Positions 5,406 through 5,546 of a stretch of DNA of 5,546 nt are shown here, piece by piece; positions within the stretch are counted from its first letter, which is position 1, and each line of letters opens with the position of its first letter. Where the stretch lies: the NCBI GenBank assembly GCA_039029915.1, contig JBCCFD010000504.1, forward strand, positions 1 to 5,546, read 5' to 3'. The position numbers were made by a program, and so were the translations under genes. The notes under the pieces were generated by a model that worked only from the letters and a program-made list of their open reading frames with translations, was not told where the DNA came from and ran no database searches. Source of the DNA: QQUD01 sp039029915. Lineage in GTDB: Bacteria; Chloroflexota; Anaerolineae; Promineifilales; Promineifilaceae.

Positions 5406-5546
5406 CTATTGACTTGCTTCCGTTACAGCTTGATTAACATCCTCTTGGATACGCTCAATGGCTTCATCAAGCGTAAGCTCACCAAGAATAGATTGCGTCA
5501 AACGGTCACGAACCGCATTGAAGATAGCAAAGTTAACTGGGTAAGC
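5406..5546 (-). CDS. Extracellular solute-binding protein (family 1), C-terminal end only
   Basis: The minus-strand frame running in from the right edge encodes 46 residues and ends at TAG (5406-5408). Translation begins AYPVNFAIFNAVRDRLTQSI and continues with LGELTLDEAIERIQEDVNQAV. An aromatic/hydrophobic lead-in, a segment such as LxGELTxxEAI, and a final amphipathic helix of the type AxxxIQxxVNQA form the usual C-terminus of family 1 sugar-binding proteins, where a last helix packs on the lobe. The position directly upstream of the MalF- and MalG-like genes supports this. In the full protein a lipoprotein or secretion signal at the missing N-terminus would be expected, with the mature protein outside the membrane delivering sugar to the permeases. 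The ligand cannot be inferred from this fragment. Confidence 0.85.
   Translation of the reverse strand, partial: AYPVNFAIFNAVRDRLTQSILGELTLDEAIERIQEDVNQAVTEASQ

Overview
The window is a fragment of a bacterial carbohydrate-uptake and degradation locus. Four genes lie on the minus strand, reading from the right edge leftwards: the C-terminal end of a solute-binding protein, two CUT1-type (MalF/MalG-like) ABC permeases, and a family 31 glycoside hydrolase. A tetratricopeptide-repeat (TPR) protein, cut by the left edge, converges on them from the plus strand. No rRNA, tRNA, CRISPR array, insertion sequence or phage gene was seen.

Layout. 1-494 (+): 3' end of a TPR gene whose frame stays open to the left edge. 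495-557: short convergent spacer with one weak inverted repeat. 558-2966 (-): GH31 enzyme of 802 aa without a signal peptide. 2967-3221: 255-base spacer without a gene, holding a 20-base near-perfect palindrome and a looser inverted repeat. 3222-4280 (-): MalG-like permease with a large extracytoplasmic insertion after its first membrane helix. 4294-5232 (-): MalF-like permease starting at GTG. 5233-5405: spacer with three consecutive hairpins. 5406-5546 (-): last 46 residues of the solute-binding protein.

Inferred working model. The binding protein captures an oligosaccharide outside the cell. The two permeases carry it across the membrane, powered by an MsmK/UgpC-type ATPase that is not encoded here. 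The GH31 enzyme then removes terminal alpha-linked sugars in the cytoplasm. The hairpin cluster after the binding-protein gene probably sets high binding-protein output relative to the permeases, as in other binding-protein operons. The operon promoter lies beyond the right edge.

Organism. Moderate GC (mid-40s percent by eye), the permease pair with an extended MalG loop and a Cys-containing MalF loop, and TPR genes all fit Chloroflexota (Anaerolineae or relatives). This rests on remembered family features, not a search, so I hold it at moderate confidence. The window is also enriched in the 8-base palindrome ACGGCCGT, which may be a genome-wide signature of the host. Overall this looks like a fairly ordinary sugar-utilisation locus with a few details worth checking. 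I see no convincing sign of a wholly new system.
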